A DNA stretch of 38,608 nucleotides, taken from NCBI GenBank assembly GCA_964629975.1, contig CAZVUN010000012.1:1-38608 (forward strand). Direction: 5' to 3'. The position numbers and the translations under genes were made by a program. How positions within the stretch are numbered: position 1 is the stretch's first letter; the number at the start of each line of letters is the position of its first letter. Source of the stretch: G020354085 sp964629975. GTDB taxonomy: Bacteria; Pseudomonadota; Gammaproteobacteria; Acidiferrobacterales; Sulfurifustaceae. Positions 15,090 through 23,702 of this stretch are shown here, piece after piece. The notes beneath the pieces are model-generated. The model had not been told where the DNA came from. It saw only the letters and a list, made by a program, of their open reading frames with translations, and did no database searches.

Positions 15090-16451
15090 ATGAAAACACC
15101 CATGTCGCTCCCTCTGCTTCGTTTACTTGCCGTTGGCCTCTTGACCACGTGCCTGACCGCCCATGCCGCCGTCTCCGAAAAGGAGGCCGCCCTGCTCGTG
15201 CAGGACGGTCAATTTGGCGCGGCCGCCGAAATGTACCGTGCGCTGCTCGAGAAGAACCCCGCGTCGATCGGCTTGCGCATGAACCTCGCCGACAACCTCG
15301 CGCGCGACCGGCAATGGTCGGCCGCGGTCGCCGAGTACGAAGCGATCCTCAAACGGCAGCCCAATAACGCCGAAGCGCTGCGCGGGCTTGCCACCGTGCG
15401 CCGCTGGCAGGGACACATCGGCGCAGCCAAGCACGCCTACCAGCGGGCACGCACGGTGGAACCGAACAGCATCGATGCCAAGCTCGGGCTGGCCGCGACC
15501 TATGCGCTCGACCATGACTACGCGGCCGCCCAGCGGCACTATGAGGAGGCCACGAAGATGTGGCCAACGGATGCGGCCGTGAAGCGCGCCGCCACCGATT
15601 TCCGTCATCGCGCCAATCCGCGCGCCTATCTGTACTACGAAGACGACTTGTCATTCCGCACCGAACAGCTCGGCCTGGCGGTGCCGTTCGCCGGACGCGA
15701 AGAGCTCGGCGTCGAGGGGCAGCGCGAGACCCGCTACCTGTACCTGACCGGCGACAAGACCTACGAGCGAAACGACGCGAAACTGCTGTACACGCACTTC
15801 TTCGGGCTCAACCATACCCTCGACGGGTCCGCCAAGAAATCGCGTTACAGCTACGAGGTTCCCGTGCCACCCGGCACCTTTTCGAGTGCCATCGACACCT
15901 ACGAGGAGTATCGCGTGCGCTACACCTACCCGGTCACGCCGGAACAGGTCACCGCGCTGCGCTACACGGCCCGCCCCACCACGCTGGTGTATGGTCAGTC
16001 CTTCCTGTCCCACAAGCTCGAGATCGAGCTGCGCTCCGCCTGGACGCCACGCTGGCGCACCCTGCTCGGCACCGGCTGGCTGCGCGACCTGGCGGAGAAT
16101 CCGACCAGCGAGGCGGACTTGCAGAACTACACGCTGGTGAAACTCGGCTTTGAAGTCGATCCGACCAATCAGCTCACCCTCGGCGCCCGCTACGTCACCA
16201 ATCCCGACCTCGACAATACCGTCGACAGCATGCTGATCGCAGAAGCCAGTTACAGCTTCCCGGGGCCGCTGTCGGCCCTGCTGCGTTACCGTGCGGATGA
16301 CTACAAGCTCGGCGACGATCAGTCGTCCCTGTACGCCGGGCTGCGCTACGTGCCAAGCAGCCAGTTCTGGTCGGAGGTCGGTCTCAAGTACGTCGAGCGG
16401 GGTCCGTCGGACGGCTACTATCCGCTCGTCTCCCTCGTGGTCAACTTCTGA
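15090..16451 (+). CDS. TPR/beta-barrel outer-membrane protein, PgaA/BcsC-like export porin
   Basis: A 453-residue exported protein. The signal peptide occupies residues 1-27 (LLAVGLLTTCLTAHAA). About four TPRs (about 30-180) follow, e.g. GQFGAAAEMYRALLEKNPAS and QWSAAVAEYEAILKRQPNN. The second half (about 185-453) is rich in alternating aromatic strands (RAYLYYEDDLSFR, RYTYPVTPEQVTALRY, LALLRYR-type segments) and ends LVSLVVNF. A terminal Phe is the usual outer-membrane barrel signature. TPR followed by a barrel is the architecture of PgaA and of BcsC's C-terminal half, which export polysaccharide. It is the first of three plus-strand genes, 15 bp ahead of the deacetylase fusion. The barrel is shorter than PgaA's, so the export role is an inference from architecture and context. 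Confidence 0.8.
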   Translation: MKTPMSLPLLRLLAVGLLTTCLTAHAAVSEKEAALLVQDGQFGAAAEMYRALLEKNPASIGLRMNLADNLARDRQWSAAVAEYEAILKRQPNNAEALRGLATVRRWQGHIGAAKHAYQRARTVEPNSIDAKLGLAATYALDHDYAAAQRHYEEATKMWPTDAAVKRAATDFRHRANPRAYLYYEDDLSFRTEQLGLAVPFAGREELGVEGQRETRYLYLTGDKTYERNDAKLLYTHFFGLNHTLDGSAKKSRYSYEVPVPPGTFSSAIDTYEEYRVRYTYPVTPEQVTALRYTARPTTLVYGQSFLSHKLEIELRSAWTPRWRTLLGTGWLRDLAENPTSEADLQNYTLVKLGFEVDPTNQLTLGARYVTNPDLDNTVDSMLIAEASYSFPGPLSALLRYRADDYKLGDDQSSLYAGLRYVPSSQFWSEVGLKYVERGPSDGYYPLVSLVVNF

Positions 16452-16466
16452 CGCGTGATTTGCGCC

Positions 16467-18296
16467 ATGGCCAGGCACTGGCAGGTCGCGCGCCGCCTCC
16501 TCGCGGTGCTGCTGCTCGCCGCCGGCACGGCGCAGGCGGCCGCGCCGACATTGGCCGAGCTCGAGCAGGCAACACGCCTCAACCCGCGCTCGGCGGAGGC
16601 CTGGGACCGCTACGGCCAGGCGCTATCCCGCCAGGGGCGTTACAGCGAAGCGCAGGCGGCATTCACCAAGGCGCTCGAATACGCGCCCGACAGCAAGACC
16701 ATCCTGCACCACGTGGCGCTGGCGTACGCCTGGAGTGGCAACTACCAGGCCGCGGCACAGCGTTTTGCCACGCTCGTCGCACGCTTCCCTGCGGATGCGG
16801 AACTGCGCATCGACTACGGCCAGACGCTCGCCTGGGACCGGCGCTATCCGGCGGCGCGCCAGCAATACGAGGCGGTGCTCGCGCGCCAGCCGCGCCACGT
16901 CGAGGCGTTGCGCCACTTGGGCATACTGGCGGCCTGGGAACACAAGTACGACGAGGCGCTCGCGCTCCTCACGCGCGCCGCCGATCAGGACCCGCGCAAC
17001 GTGCGCGTGCTGCTCGCCCAGGGCGACGTGCTGTCGTGGAAGGGTGACCTGACGCGCGCGGCCGAGACCTTCGAGCGGGCGCTCGCCCTCACACCCAAGA
17101 ACGCCGCGGTCTGGCTGCAGCTCGCGCAGGTGCAACTGTGGCAGGGTCGTCTGCGCGACGCGCAGGACAGCTACCGCACTGCGCTCGATCTCGAACCGCG
17201 CAACCTCGAGGCGCACCTCGGTCTGGCCCGCACCTTTCGCGAGCGGCGCGAGTACACGGAGGCCGAAAAGGTGCTGCGCGCCGCGCAAGCGGCCTTCCCG
17301 GCCGACGCACGCATCGGCCGGGAGCTGGCCGCGCTCGCGGCGCAGCGTGCCCCGGGGCTGGTCGCGGCCGCCGAGTACCTCACGCCGCTGCTGTTCGTCG
17401 CGGTACTGCTCATCATCTTTTACCACCTGCAGCGCTATCGCCGTGTCCTGCCGCGACGCTCCCGCATGGTCAACAGCTTGCTGGTGCTGCTGCCGCTGCT
17501 CGCCGGCGCGACGCTCGTCACCGTGGGTTTCATCCTCTGGGGCGGCGCCTATTACCGCGAGGTGCAGCTCGCGTGGCGCGTGATCGAGGTGCTCGGGCTC
17601 GTGACCGTCGTCGCGGTCACCGTCACGCTCGTGTGGTTACTGCGCTTCGAGCGACCGGGTTGCGGACAAACAGTGCTTGCCATCGGCGCGCATCCCGACG
17701 ACATCGAGTTCGGCTGCGGGGCAACACTGCTGCGCTACCGCGAACTCGGCTGCCGCACACACGGCCTGGTCCTCACCAGCGGTGAGCAAGGGCATCCGGG
17801 CGCGGATGCCGCGCAACAGCGGGCGCGCGAGGCGCAGGCCAGCGCCAACGTGCTCGCGCTTGCGTCCCTCGAGCAACGCCACTTCCCCGACACGCACCTG
17901 GCCGAGCACCGCGAGGCACTGCGCGCCACGATCGAGGAAGTCATCGGCCGCCTGCAACCCGACATCATCTTCACGCACACGCCGAAGGACGTGCACTCCG
18001 ATCATCGCGCCGTGTTCGAGGCCACGCGCGAGGCGGCGCGCGGGGCGCACACGATCCTGTGCTACGAGAACCCCAACACGCCGGCCAGTTTCAGCCCGGA
18101 CTATTTCGTCGACGTGAGCGAGTATCTCGATGACAAGATCGCCGCGCTCGCGCGCCACAAGTCGCAAGCCGGCAAGCCCTACGCCGACCCGGCGGTCGTG
18201 CGCCACAGCGCCGGGTTTCGCGGCACCCAGGCGCGCGTGGCCTACGCCGAGGCATTCGAGGCGATCCGCGTGCTCGAGAAGGCGCCCACCGGGTGA
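16467..18296 (+). CDS. TPR - transmembrane - PIG-L (LmbE) deacetylase fusion
   Basis: A 609-residue three-part protein. A signal or signal-anchor sequence (about 8-25) is followed by about seven TPRs (about 27-290, e.g. NYQAAAQRFATLVARFPAD). Three membrane helices follow (about 302-320, 335-358, 372-393). The C-terminal PIG-L/LmbE domain (about 400-605) has zinc motifs IGAHPDDIEFGCG (H409, D411, D412) and DVHSDHRAVFE (H510, D512, H513). Predicted topology places the TPRs in the periplasm and the deacetylase in the cytoplasm. PIG-L enzymes remove N-acetyl groups from GlcNAc-containing substrates. It sits between the TPR porin and a carbohydrate-binding protein. I chose the ATG at 16467, which gives a clean signal sequence; a GTG at 16455 is possible. 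The sugar target is inferred. Confidence 0.85.
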   Translation: MARHWQVARRLLAVLLLAAGTAQAAAPTLAELEQATRLNPRSAEAWDRYGQALSRQGRYSEAQAAFTKALEYAPDSKTILHHVALAYAWSGNYQAAAQRFATLVARFPADAELRIDYGQTLAWDRRYPAARQQYEAVLARQPRHVEALRHLGILAAWEHKYDEALALLTRAADQDPRNVRVLLAQGDVLSWKGDLTRAAETFERALALTPKNAAVWLQLAQVQLWQGRLRDAQDSYRTALDLEPRNLEAHLGLARTFRERREYTEAEKVLRAAQAAFPADARIGRELAALAAQRAPGLVAAAEYLTPLLFVAVLLIIFYHLQRYRRVLPRRSRMVNSLLVLLPLLAGATLVTVGFILWGGAYYREVQLAWRVIEVLGLVTVVAVTVTLVWLLRFERPGCGQTVLAIGAHPDDIEFGCGATLLRYRELGCRTHGLVLTSGEQGHPGADAAQQRAREAQASANVLALASLEQRHFPDTHLAEHREALRATIEEVIGRLQPDIIFTHTPKDVHSDHRAVFEATREAARGAHTILCYENPNTPASFSPDYFVDVSEYLDDKIAALARHKSQAGKPYADPAVVRHSAGFRGTQARVAYAEAFEAIRVLEKAPTG

Positions 18297-18300
18297 TGGC

Positions 18301-18981
18301 GTGAGACCGCACTCGCTCCTGCTGGCCTCGGCGCTGATCGCCGCCTTGCCGCCTGCGACCGCGGCTGCGCAGGCGCTGCTCATCCCGCATCGCGCCGGCC
18401 CGGTGGCGCTCGACGGTGTGCTCGATGAGCCGGCGTGGCGCGAGGCGGCGCGCCTTACGCACGCCGACTTCACCCGCTGGACCGCGAACCAGTACCGCCG
18501 CGATCCGGACGAGTTCAGCGTGCGCCTGTTTCACGACGGACGCACCCTGTACGTCGCGCTCGCCTCCTATGACCGCTACGTCGAGCCCGATGCAACGGCC
18601 GACAACGCCGACGGTCTGTACGCCTTCTCGGCTCTCGGCAGCGACGGCCGGCCGCAACACTACCGGCTGCGCTGGTCCGCCAACCCCCCAGTGGCCGCGG
18701 GCGAGATGCGCGAGCGTGCGCAATGGGCGGCGCGCCTGCGCGGCCCATTCGCCGACAGCACGCGCAGCGGCGGCGGGTACGTGCTGGAATTCGCCATTCC
18801 CCTGGCGGCGCTCGGCTGGCGCGCCGGCGAGCAGGCACGCATCAACATCATCGTGAACGATCACGACGGCAAGGCCGGCGCCCCCTACAGCGACCCTGCC
18901 GTCGAGTTCGCGCGCTTCGCCTATGGCAGCCTAGACAACGATAACCGCGCGGCCTATCGCGCGGTCAAGCTCGCGCCCTGA
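18301..18981 (+). CDS. Secreted CBM9-like carbohydrate-binding protein
   Basis: A 226-residue exported protein starting at the GTG at 18301, 4 bp after the deacetylase stop. The signal peptide spans about residues 1-25 (SALIAALPPATAAAQA). The mature part begins with VALDGVLDEPAWREAARL, then FSVRLFHDGRTLYVALASYD and YVLEFAIPLAALGWRAGEQARINIIVND. These are hallmarks of the CBM9/DOMON-like beta-sandwich that binds sugars or decorates periplasmic glycan enzymes. No catalytic domain is attached. Its 3' end overlaps the convergent synthase gene by 28 bp. It likely binds the polysaccharide made by this locus in the periplasm; the ligand is unknown. Confidence 0.82.
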   Translation: MRPHSLLLASALIAALPPATAAAQALLIPHRAGPVALDGVLDEPAWREAARLTHADFTRWTANQYRRDPDEFSVRLFHDGRTLYVALASYDRYVEPDATADNADGLYAFSALGSDGRPQHYRLRWSANPPVAAGEMRERAQWAARLRGPFADSTRSGGGYVLEFAIPLAALGWRAGEQARINIIVNDHDGKAGAPYSDPAVEFARFAYGSLDNDNRAAYRAVKLAP

Positions 18982-21350
18982 AGCGGCGGTGCCGCGAACT
19001 CGGCGAGCGCACGCCAATGCGCGCGACTCAGGTCCTTGGCCGGTGTGATCCACAGGTGGCGTGCCCCGCCCTCCCGGGCCGAGCGCAGGGCGCGCGCCAG
19101 CTGCTCCGGGGAGATCACCCGTCCGTACTTCGCCCACAGGCCGACCGACAGATAGTAACGATCGGTGCCGAGCTCGTCGGCGAGATAGGCGGCGGCGCGG
19201 GCGCTGTATTCCGGCGGCTGGTCCTCCAGCGCGAAGTAGTCCCAGGCGACCAGCTCATCGACGAGCGGGGCGAGCAAGCGGTAGTCCTGGCCGTTCTCCG
19301 CCGAGTTGCGAAACAGGGTGTCGCGCGACAGCTTCACGTCGAGCGCCAGCTTCTTGCCGTGGGCGTGCACGACGTGCGCCAGGCGCGCGACCACCGAGGC
19401 CACCTGCCGGGAGCGCCAGGCCGCGAGTGCCGCATCCAGGCGATCGACACGGCCGTCCGCCAGCCGCGGCCAGTCACTGCGCCCGCTTGCCTGCTTGAAC
19501 GCCAGCAGGCAGCGATCGTCGAAGCAGTGCTTGTCGTAGAACAGCTCCGTCAACGCCACCGTGTCGGCGCGCGTGCCGGCGGCCAGGGCCTGCGCCACGG
19601 CCACCAGATGTTCGCCGTAGTGGCCCTCGGCCAGGACCGTGGAGCACACCACCTCGCGCGAGCGCCGACCGTCGATATCGACGGCCGCCGCCTCCGGATG
19701 CTGTTGCAAGTAGCGACTGGCGAACACGTCGAGGATCGCCGTCGTACGATAGCCGCGCGCCTCGAGCGCTGCGAGCGCGCTGGCGAGCATGTCAGTCTCG
19801 CTGCGGGTCTGCTCCGGGCTCCACCATTGCTCCTGGCCCGGCCAGCGAAAGTAGGTCCAGTCGGCACGACCGGCGGAGACCGCCACGCGATTGAGGAAGC
19901 GTGCATCCGGATTGCGCAGCAGCGTCTGGTAGGCATCGCGCCAGTCGCGCCACGCATCGAAATGGATCGCCACCGCCAGCGTTCCGTCGTAGTGCACCAG
20001 CGGCGGCGCCTCCTCGATGGCCGCGAGCGGTGCCGGTGCCTCGCGCTGGCCGAGCCAGTAGCCAAGCCCGAAGCTCATGAGCAATCCGGCAGCGAGCGCG
20101 GTACCGTACACCCAGCGCCGCGCGCCGCTGGCGGGCAAGCGCGCCAGGTCGCGGCGCTCGAGCTTGTTCCAGGCCTCGGCGTGCCCGCGCGCCTCGGCCC
20201 ACAGCGAATAGATCACCACCGCATTGTAGAGATGGGACAACAGCACCAGCAGCAAGGCGTACGGCAGATACAGCAGATCGCGCGGTGTGCGGTCCAGCAG
20301 GATCGACACGCCTGCCGCCACCAGCAACATGCCCAGGCCGAGATAGGCGACCCACGCATAGGCATCGAGCGCCAGGACACCGGAAACCACCAGCCACGGC
20401 AGCACCACAAGCGCCAGCAACTGCAGCAGCGGGACGGCCACCATGTTGAACGCATTGAAGGCGAGGAACGGGCCGAACAGACCGAAGCGCGGATTGCCGA
20501 CCATGTCGCGATGCATGGCCAGCACCTTGAGGTAACTGCGCAACCAGCGCACGCGCTGCTTCCATAGCCCCGCGAGGGTGTGCGGACACTCGGCCAGCAC
20601 GCGCGTCGACGCCCCGTACACGACCTTCAGGCGCTCGCGCTGCAGGCGCAAGGTCACTTCCAGATCCTCGCCCCAGACCTCGCGAAAACCCCCGAGCCGC
20701 TGCAATATCTCGGTGCGCACCAGACCGAGATTACCGGGAATGATCTGAAGCACCCCGAGCATCGACAACGCACGGCGCACGAAGCCGGTGCCGATGTGCG
20801 ACGTCACCACCAGCATTCTCTGCAGCGCCCCACGCGGGTGCAGCACCGTGTCGTTACCACTGACCGCGGCGACGGTCGGATCGCTGAAGTAGGCCACCCC
20901 GTTACGGATCGTGTCGGGCTCGAACAGACTGTCCGCGTCGGTGAACAGCACGATCTCGCCACGCGCCCGCTGCAAACCCAGATTGAGCGCCGACGCCTTG
21001 CCGCCATTGGGCTTGGCGACGTAGTGCAGTCGCGGGTCGCCGCGCAGCGGTTGCAACACGGTTTCCGTCGCGTCAGTCGAACCGTCATTGATGACGATCA
21101 CCTCGAACTGCGGATAGTCGCTGGCAAGGATGGAGGCGACACTTTGCGCGATCGTGCGTTCCTCGTTGTAGGCCGGCACCAGCACGCTCACGAACGGTGT
21201 ACGGCCCTGCGCACGCGCCCGACGCAGCACACGCCGTTCCCAGAGCGGATAGGCGAGCGCCAGCGGATAATAGACCAGGGAAACCAGCCCGAAGTAGAAG
21301 CAGACGGCGCCAAACAGAAAGACCACGCTGTACAGCAGCTCGAGCGTCAT
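18954..21350 (-). CDS. GT2 polysaccharide synthase fused to exported glycoside-hydrolase-like barrel
   Basis: A 798-residue bifunctional protein. N-terminal TM about 5-30, then a GT2 domain (about 52-275) with VSVLVPAYNEE, NDGSTD, metal motif TDAD (137-140), WGED (226-229) and QRVRW (265-269), the signature of processive PgaC/BcsA-type synthases. Membrane helices follow (about 290-385), then a last TM (about 415-436) that leads outward. Residues about 455-790 show eight strand-like segments in barrel order: LAVAIHFDAW, ADWTYFRWP, RTTAILDVFAS, TVALTELFYD, KLALDVKLS, ELVAWDYFALE, RYYLSVGLWA and ARHLWITPA. A candidate acid is E604 (TELFYD). This recalls the hydrolase half of PgaB. The start ATG overlaps the ATP-grasp stop (ATGA). 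The enzyme presumably makes and trims one polymer. Confidence 0.85.
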   Translation of the reverse strand: MTLELLYSVVFLFGAVCFYFGLVSLVYYPLALAYPLWERRVLRRARAQGRTPFVSVLVPAYNEERTIAQSVASILASDYPQFEVIVINDGSTDATETVLQPLRGDPRLHYVAKPNGGKASALNLGLQRARGEIVLFTDADSLFEPDTIRNGVAYFSDPTVAAVSGNDTVLHPRGALQRMLVVTSHIGTGFVRRALSMLGVLQIIPGNLGLVRTEILQRLGGFREVWGEDLEVTLRLQRERLKVVYGASTRVLAECPHTLAGLWKQRVRWLRSYLKVLAMHRDMVGNPRFGLFGPFLAFNAFNMVAVPLLQLLALVVLPWLVVSGVLALDAYAWVAYLGLGMLLVAAGVSILLDRTPRDLLYLPYALLLVLLSHLYNAVVIYSLWAEARGHAEAWNKLERRDLARLPASGARRWVYGTALAAGLLMSFGLGYWLGQREAPAPLAAIEEAPPLVHYDGTLAVAIHFDAWRDWRDAYQTLLRNPDARFLNRVAVSAGRADWTYFRWPGQEQWWSPEQTRSETDMLASALAALEARGYRTTAILDVFASRYLQQHPEAAAVDIDGRRSREVVCSTVLAEGHYGEHLVAVAQALAAGTRADTVALTELFYDKHCFDDRCLLAFKQASGRSDWPRLADGRVDRLDAALAAWRSRQVASVVARLAHVVHAHGKKLALDVKLSRDTLFRNSAENGQDYRLLAPLVDELVAWDYFALEDQPPEYSARAAAYLADELGTDRYYLSVGLWAKYGRVISPEQLARALRSAREGGARHLWITPAKDLSRAHWRALAEFAAPPLQGASLTAR

Positions 21351-22231
21351 CCGCGATTGCCCTGCTCGAACAGCTCCACCAGCACCTCGAACACCCGCGG
21401 CGCCCGCAGCGCGTGTGCGCCGATGCGCGCATTGATCTCAAGCAGCCGGGGCGTCCCGTCGCGCCCGCGGCGAATGTCCATGTCGAGCGGGCCGGTCAGG
21501 CCGAGCGCACTGGCCGCGGCCTCGGCCAGTGCGGCCACGTCGGGCGCATTCACCGGCACGACCTCGATGGCGTTGCCGACACGCCCGTCCTTGAGCGCGG
21601 TCTTTTCGAACACCTGCAGCATCAGGACGCGATGGGGCGGATCGGGATGGCGCACGAGCAGCACGTCGTACTCGATTCCCGGCATGTACGCCTGCCAGAT
21701 CGGGTTGTCGGCGGCCGGCGCGATTCCCGGCGCATCGTGCACCACCACCCCGCGTCCGCCCCGGCCGACACGCGGCCGCGAGACCACGGGAAAACCAAGC
21801 GCCCGTACCGCTTCATCATCGGCCGCACCGAGCGCGCTCGGCGGCACGGCAATGCCGCAGGCGTGCAGGGCGCGCGCGGTTTCCCACTTGTCGCTGCAGA
21901 TGCCGACCGCCGTGGCCGGCGAGATAAACACGCTCACGCCCAGCGCGCGCCAGTGTGGCGCCAGTTCGGCCACGCGCACGAGTTCCTCCGCCACCGTTGG
22001 AAAGAACCACGCCACCCCACGCTCGCGCACCAGCGCCTCATGCGCTGCCGCGTAACCCGGATCGTGCGCGGCCGGTACGCGCGCGAAGAAGTGCGCCCCG
22101 TGCGCAACCGGATGCATGTCGACTGCCGTCACCGTGAAGCCATGCGCCCTCAATGCCGTCACCGCCGCGACCCCGGACGGGCCGCCGGCGCCCGTTACGA
22201 GCACATGCCGCGGGCGAGGCGCGCTAGTCAC
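21347..22231 (-). CDS. ATP-grasp domain protein
   Basis: A 294-residue soluble protein starting at the GTG at 22231. The N-terminal Rossmann-like part reads RHVLVTGAGGPSGVAAVTAL with VTAVDMHP after it. The ATP-grasp core follows: CSDKWETARALHACGI, FPVVSRPRVGRGGRGVVV (nucleotide-binding loop), IWQAYMPGIEYDVLLV and the metal-binding end LDMDIRRG...PRLLEINARIG. ATP-grasp enzymes ligate a carboxylate to an amine or alcohol through acyl phosphate. The fold resembles the carbamoyl-phosphate-synthase L chain/PylC group often found in surface-polysaccharide clusters. It overlaps the phosphatase gene by 8 bp and the synthase by 4 bp. It may modify a sugar with an amino or carboxylic acid; substrates are unknown. 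Confidence 0.8.
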   Translation of the reverse strand: MTSAPRPRHVLVTGAGGPSGVAAVTALRAHGFTVTAVDMHPVAHGAHFFARVPAAHDPGYAAAHEALVRERGVAWFFPTVAEELVRVAELAPHWRALGVSVFISPATAVGICSDKWETARALHACGIAVPPSALGAADDEAVRALGFPVVSRPRVGRGGRGVVVHDAPGIAPAADNPIWQAYMPGIEYDVLLVRHPDPPHRVLMLQVFEKTALKDGRVGNAIEVVPVNAPDVAALAEAAASALGLTGPLDMDIRRGRDGTPRLLEINARIGAHALRAPRVFEVLVELFEQGNRG

Positions 22232-22985
22232 GGTGCAGGCGGCGTGCCAGTGCCAGGTCGAGGTAGTGCTCGCCAGCGGCTGGGCGTGCGGCGGCGAGCA
22301 CGCGGAACGGCCGGTCGGCCTCGCCGAACTGGTCGAGCACGATCTCGGCACCGGCGAAGTCCTGATCCTGCGTATAGTCATTGATCGTGATCACGGTCTT
22401 GAGGCCCGCGCCGCGCGCTGCGCGCAGACCATTCGCCGAGTCTTCGAATGCGAGACACTGCGCTGCGTCGAGCCGCAGGCGCTCGAGCACGTGGTGGTAG
22501 ATATCCGGCGCGGGTTTCTTGGCCGGCACGATGTCGCCGGCGCCGATCACTTCGAACCAGCTTGCGCCGTCGGCACCGAGCGTGCTCGCCAGCAGCGCCG
22601 TGACGTTCTCCGGCGTGGTGGTCGTGGCGATCGCCAGGCGCACGCCGGCGGCGCGCGCCTCGCGCAGCAGACGCTGCACGCCCGGACGCAGCGGGATCGC
22701 GCCCTGCGCCAGCAGCGCCGTGTAGTGCCGGGTCTTGGCGGCGTGCAGGCGCGCCACCAGGGCATCGAAATCCGCCGGTCGCCGGTAGTCTGGCCGGAAA
22801 CGCTCGACATAGTAGCGCATGCGCTCCTTGCCGCCGGTAACCGCCAGCAACTCCCCGTAGCGCGCCACGTCCCAGTGCCAGTCGAGTCCGGCCTCGGCAA
22901 AGGCGCGGTTGAAAGCGACCCGGTGCCCGTCGCGTTCGGTGTCGGCGAGTGTGCCGTCGACATCAAAAATCAGTGCCTGCAACAT
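22224..22985 (-). CDS. HAD-family phosphatase, CbbY-like
   Basis: A 253-residue HAD hydrolase. Motif I is FDVDGTLADTE (nucleophile and acid Asp). A helical cap follows (TGGKERMRYYVERF). Motif II lies in LAIATTTTPENV, the Lys in IVPAKKPAPDIY, and motif IV in LAFEDSANGLRAARGAG. The TGGKERM cap is typical of CbbY proteins, which remove phosphate from xylulose-1,5-bisphosphate, an inhibitor of Rubisco; related proteins act on other sugar phosphates. It is the first gene of a coupled three-gene unit with the ATP-grasp and synthase genes, which hints at a sugar-phosphate role in that pathway instead. It is divergent from dksA. ATG at 22985. Confidence 0.85.
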   Translation of the reverse strand: MLQALIFDVDGTLADTERDGHRVAFNRAFAEAGLDWHWDVARYGELLAVTGGKERMRYYVERFRPDYRRPADFDALVARLHAAKTRHYTALLAQGAIPLRPGVQRLLREARAAGVRLAIATTTTPENVTALLASTLGADGASWFEVIGAGDIVPAKKPAPDIYHHVLERLRLDAAQCLAFEDSANGLRAARGAGLKTVITINDYTQDQDFAGAEIVLDQFGEADRPFRVLAAARPAAGEHYLDLALARRLHRD

Positions 22986-23066
22986 CGTCTGTCATGCCCG
23001 CGTGATCGGAACGCAATAACCGTGCAATCTCCGCTGCGCCGCCACGCACGGCGATCACCGTGCAGG

Positions 23067-23095
23067 TTGCGACCCCCCACCCTTTCTGGTATAGA
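23067..23095 (+). promoter_or_regulatory. Sigma-70 promoter of dksA
   Basis: TTGCGA (23067-23072), exactly 17 nt, TATAGA (23090-23095). Transcription would begin near 23102, giving a leader of about 55 nt. The leader contains a small hairpin, GGCCC (23118-23122) with GGGCC (23129-23133). Confidence 0.7.
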
Positions 23096-23156
23096 TTCGC
23101 GCTTATTTTTTGGCCCCGGCCCGCGTTTGGGCCTTCATTATCGCAGGAGTTGATGC

Positions 23157-23624
23157 ATGCCGGCCAGCCGTAGCAGCAGCAAAAAGAAGGAACCGCCACG
23201 CGAGATCCAGGTCTCGCCCGTCGCAGGCATCAAGCCGTACACGCCGAAGAAGGGCGAGAAGTACATGAACAAGAAGCAGCTCGAGCATTTCCATGCCGTG
23301 CTGCTCGCGTGGCGCCGGGAGCTGGAGGAGGAAATCACCCGCACCGTGCAGCAGATGCGCGATGAGCCGGAGAATCCCCCCGACCCGAACGATCGTGCCT
23401 CGCAGGAGACCGACATGTCGCTCGAGCTGCGCTCGCGCGACCGCGAACGCAAGCTCATCAAGAAGATCGACGAGTCGCTGAAGCGCATGGAATCGGGCGA
23501 CTACGGCTACTGCGAGAACTGCGGCGTGGAGATCGGCCTGGAGCGCCTGGAGGCGCGTCCGACCGCCGAGATGTGCATCGACTGCAAGACGCAGGACGAG
23601 CTGCGCGAAAAGCAGACCGGCTAG
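23157..23624 (+). CDS. dksA: RNA polymerase-binding transcription factor DksA
   Basis: A 155-residue DksA. It binds the RNA polymerase secondary channel and, with ppGpp, switches rRNA, tRNA and amino-acid promoters. The coiled coil (about 40-110) ends in the tip DPNDRASQE with the key acidic residues D76 and D79. The C4 zinc finger has C119, C122, C140 and C143 (YCENCG...MCIDC). SLELRSRDRERKLIKKI matches enterobacterial DksA closely. AGGAG precedes the ATG at 23157. The N-terminus is about 35 residues long and Lys-rich before MNKKQLEHF. It has its own clear promoter. It is followed by pyrC 78 bp later. Confidence 0.97.
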   Translation: MPASRSSSKKKEPPREIQVSPVAGIKPYTPKKGEKYMNKKQLEHFHAVLLAWRRELEEEITRTVQQMRDEPENPPDPNDRASQETDMSLELRSRDRERKLIKKIDESLKRMESGDYGYCENCGVEIGLERLEARPTAEMCIDCKTQDELREKQTG

Positions 23625-23702
23625 ACGCCACGACGCCGCCCGGCCCCACGACAGCCGCGCGCGCCGATTCCTTCCCCTGTCGTTGCGATCCGAGAACCAC
23701 GC

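Noticed and set aside
15090..16451. Reading the TPR/barrel protein from an upstream start at 14403
   Set aside because: That stretch overlaps the aminotransferase antisense and lacks protein-like features; the signal peptide begins at 15090.
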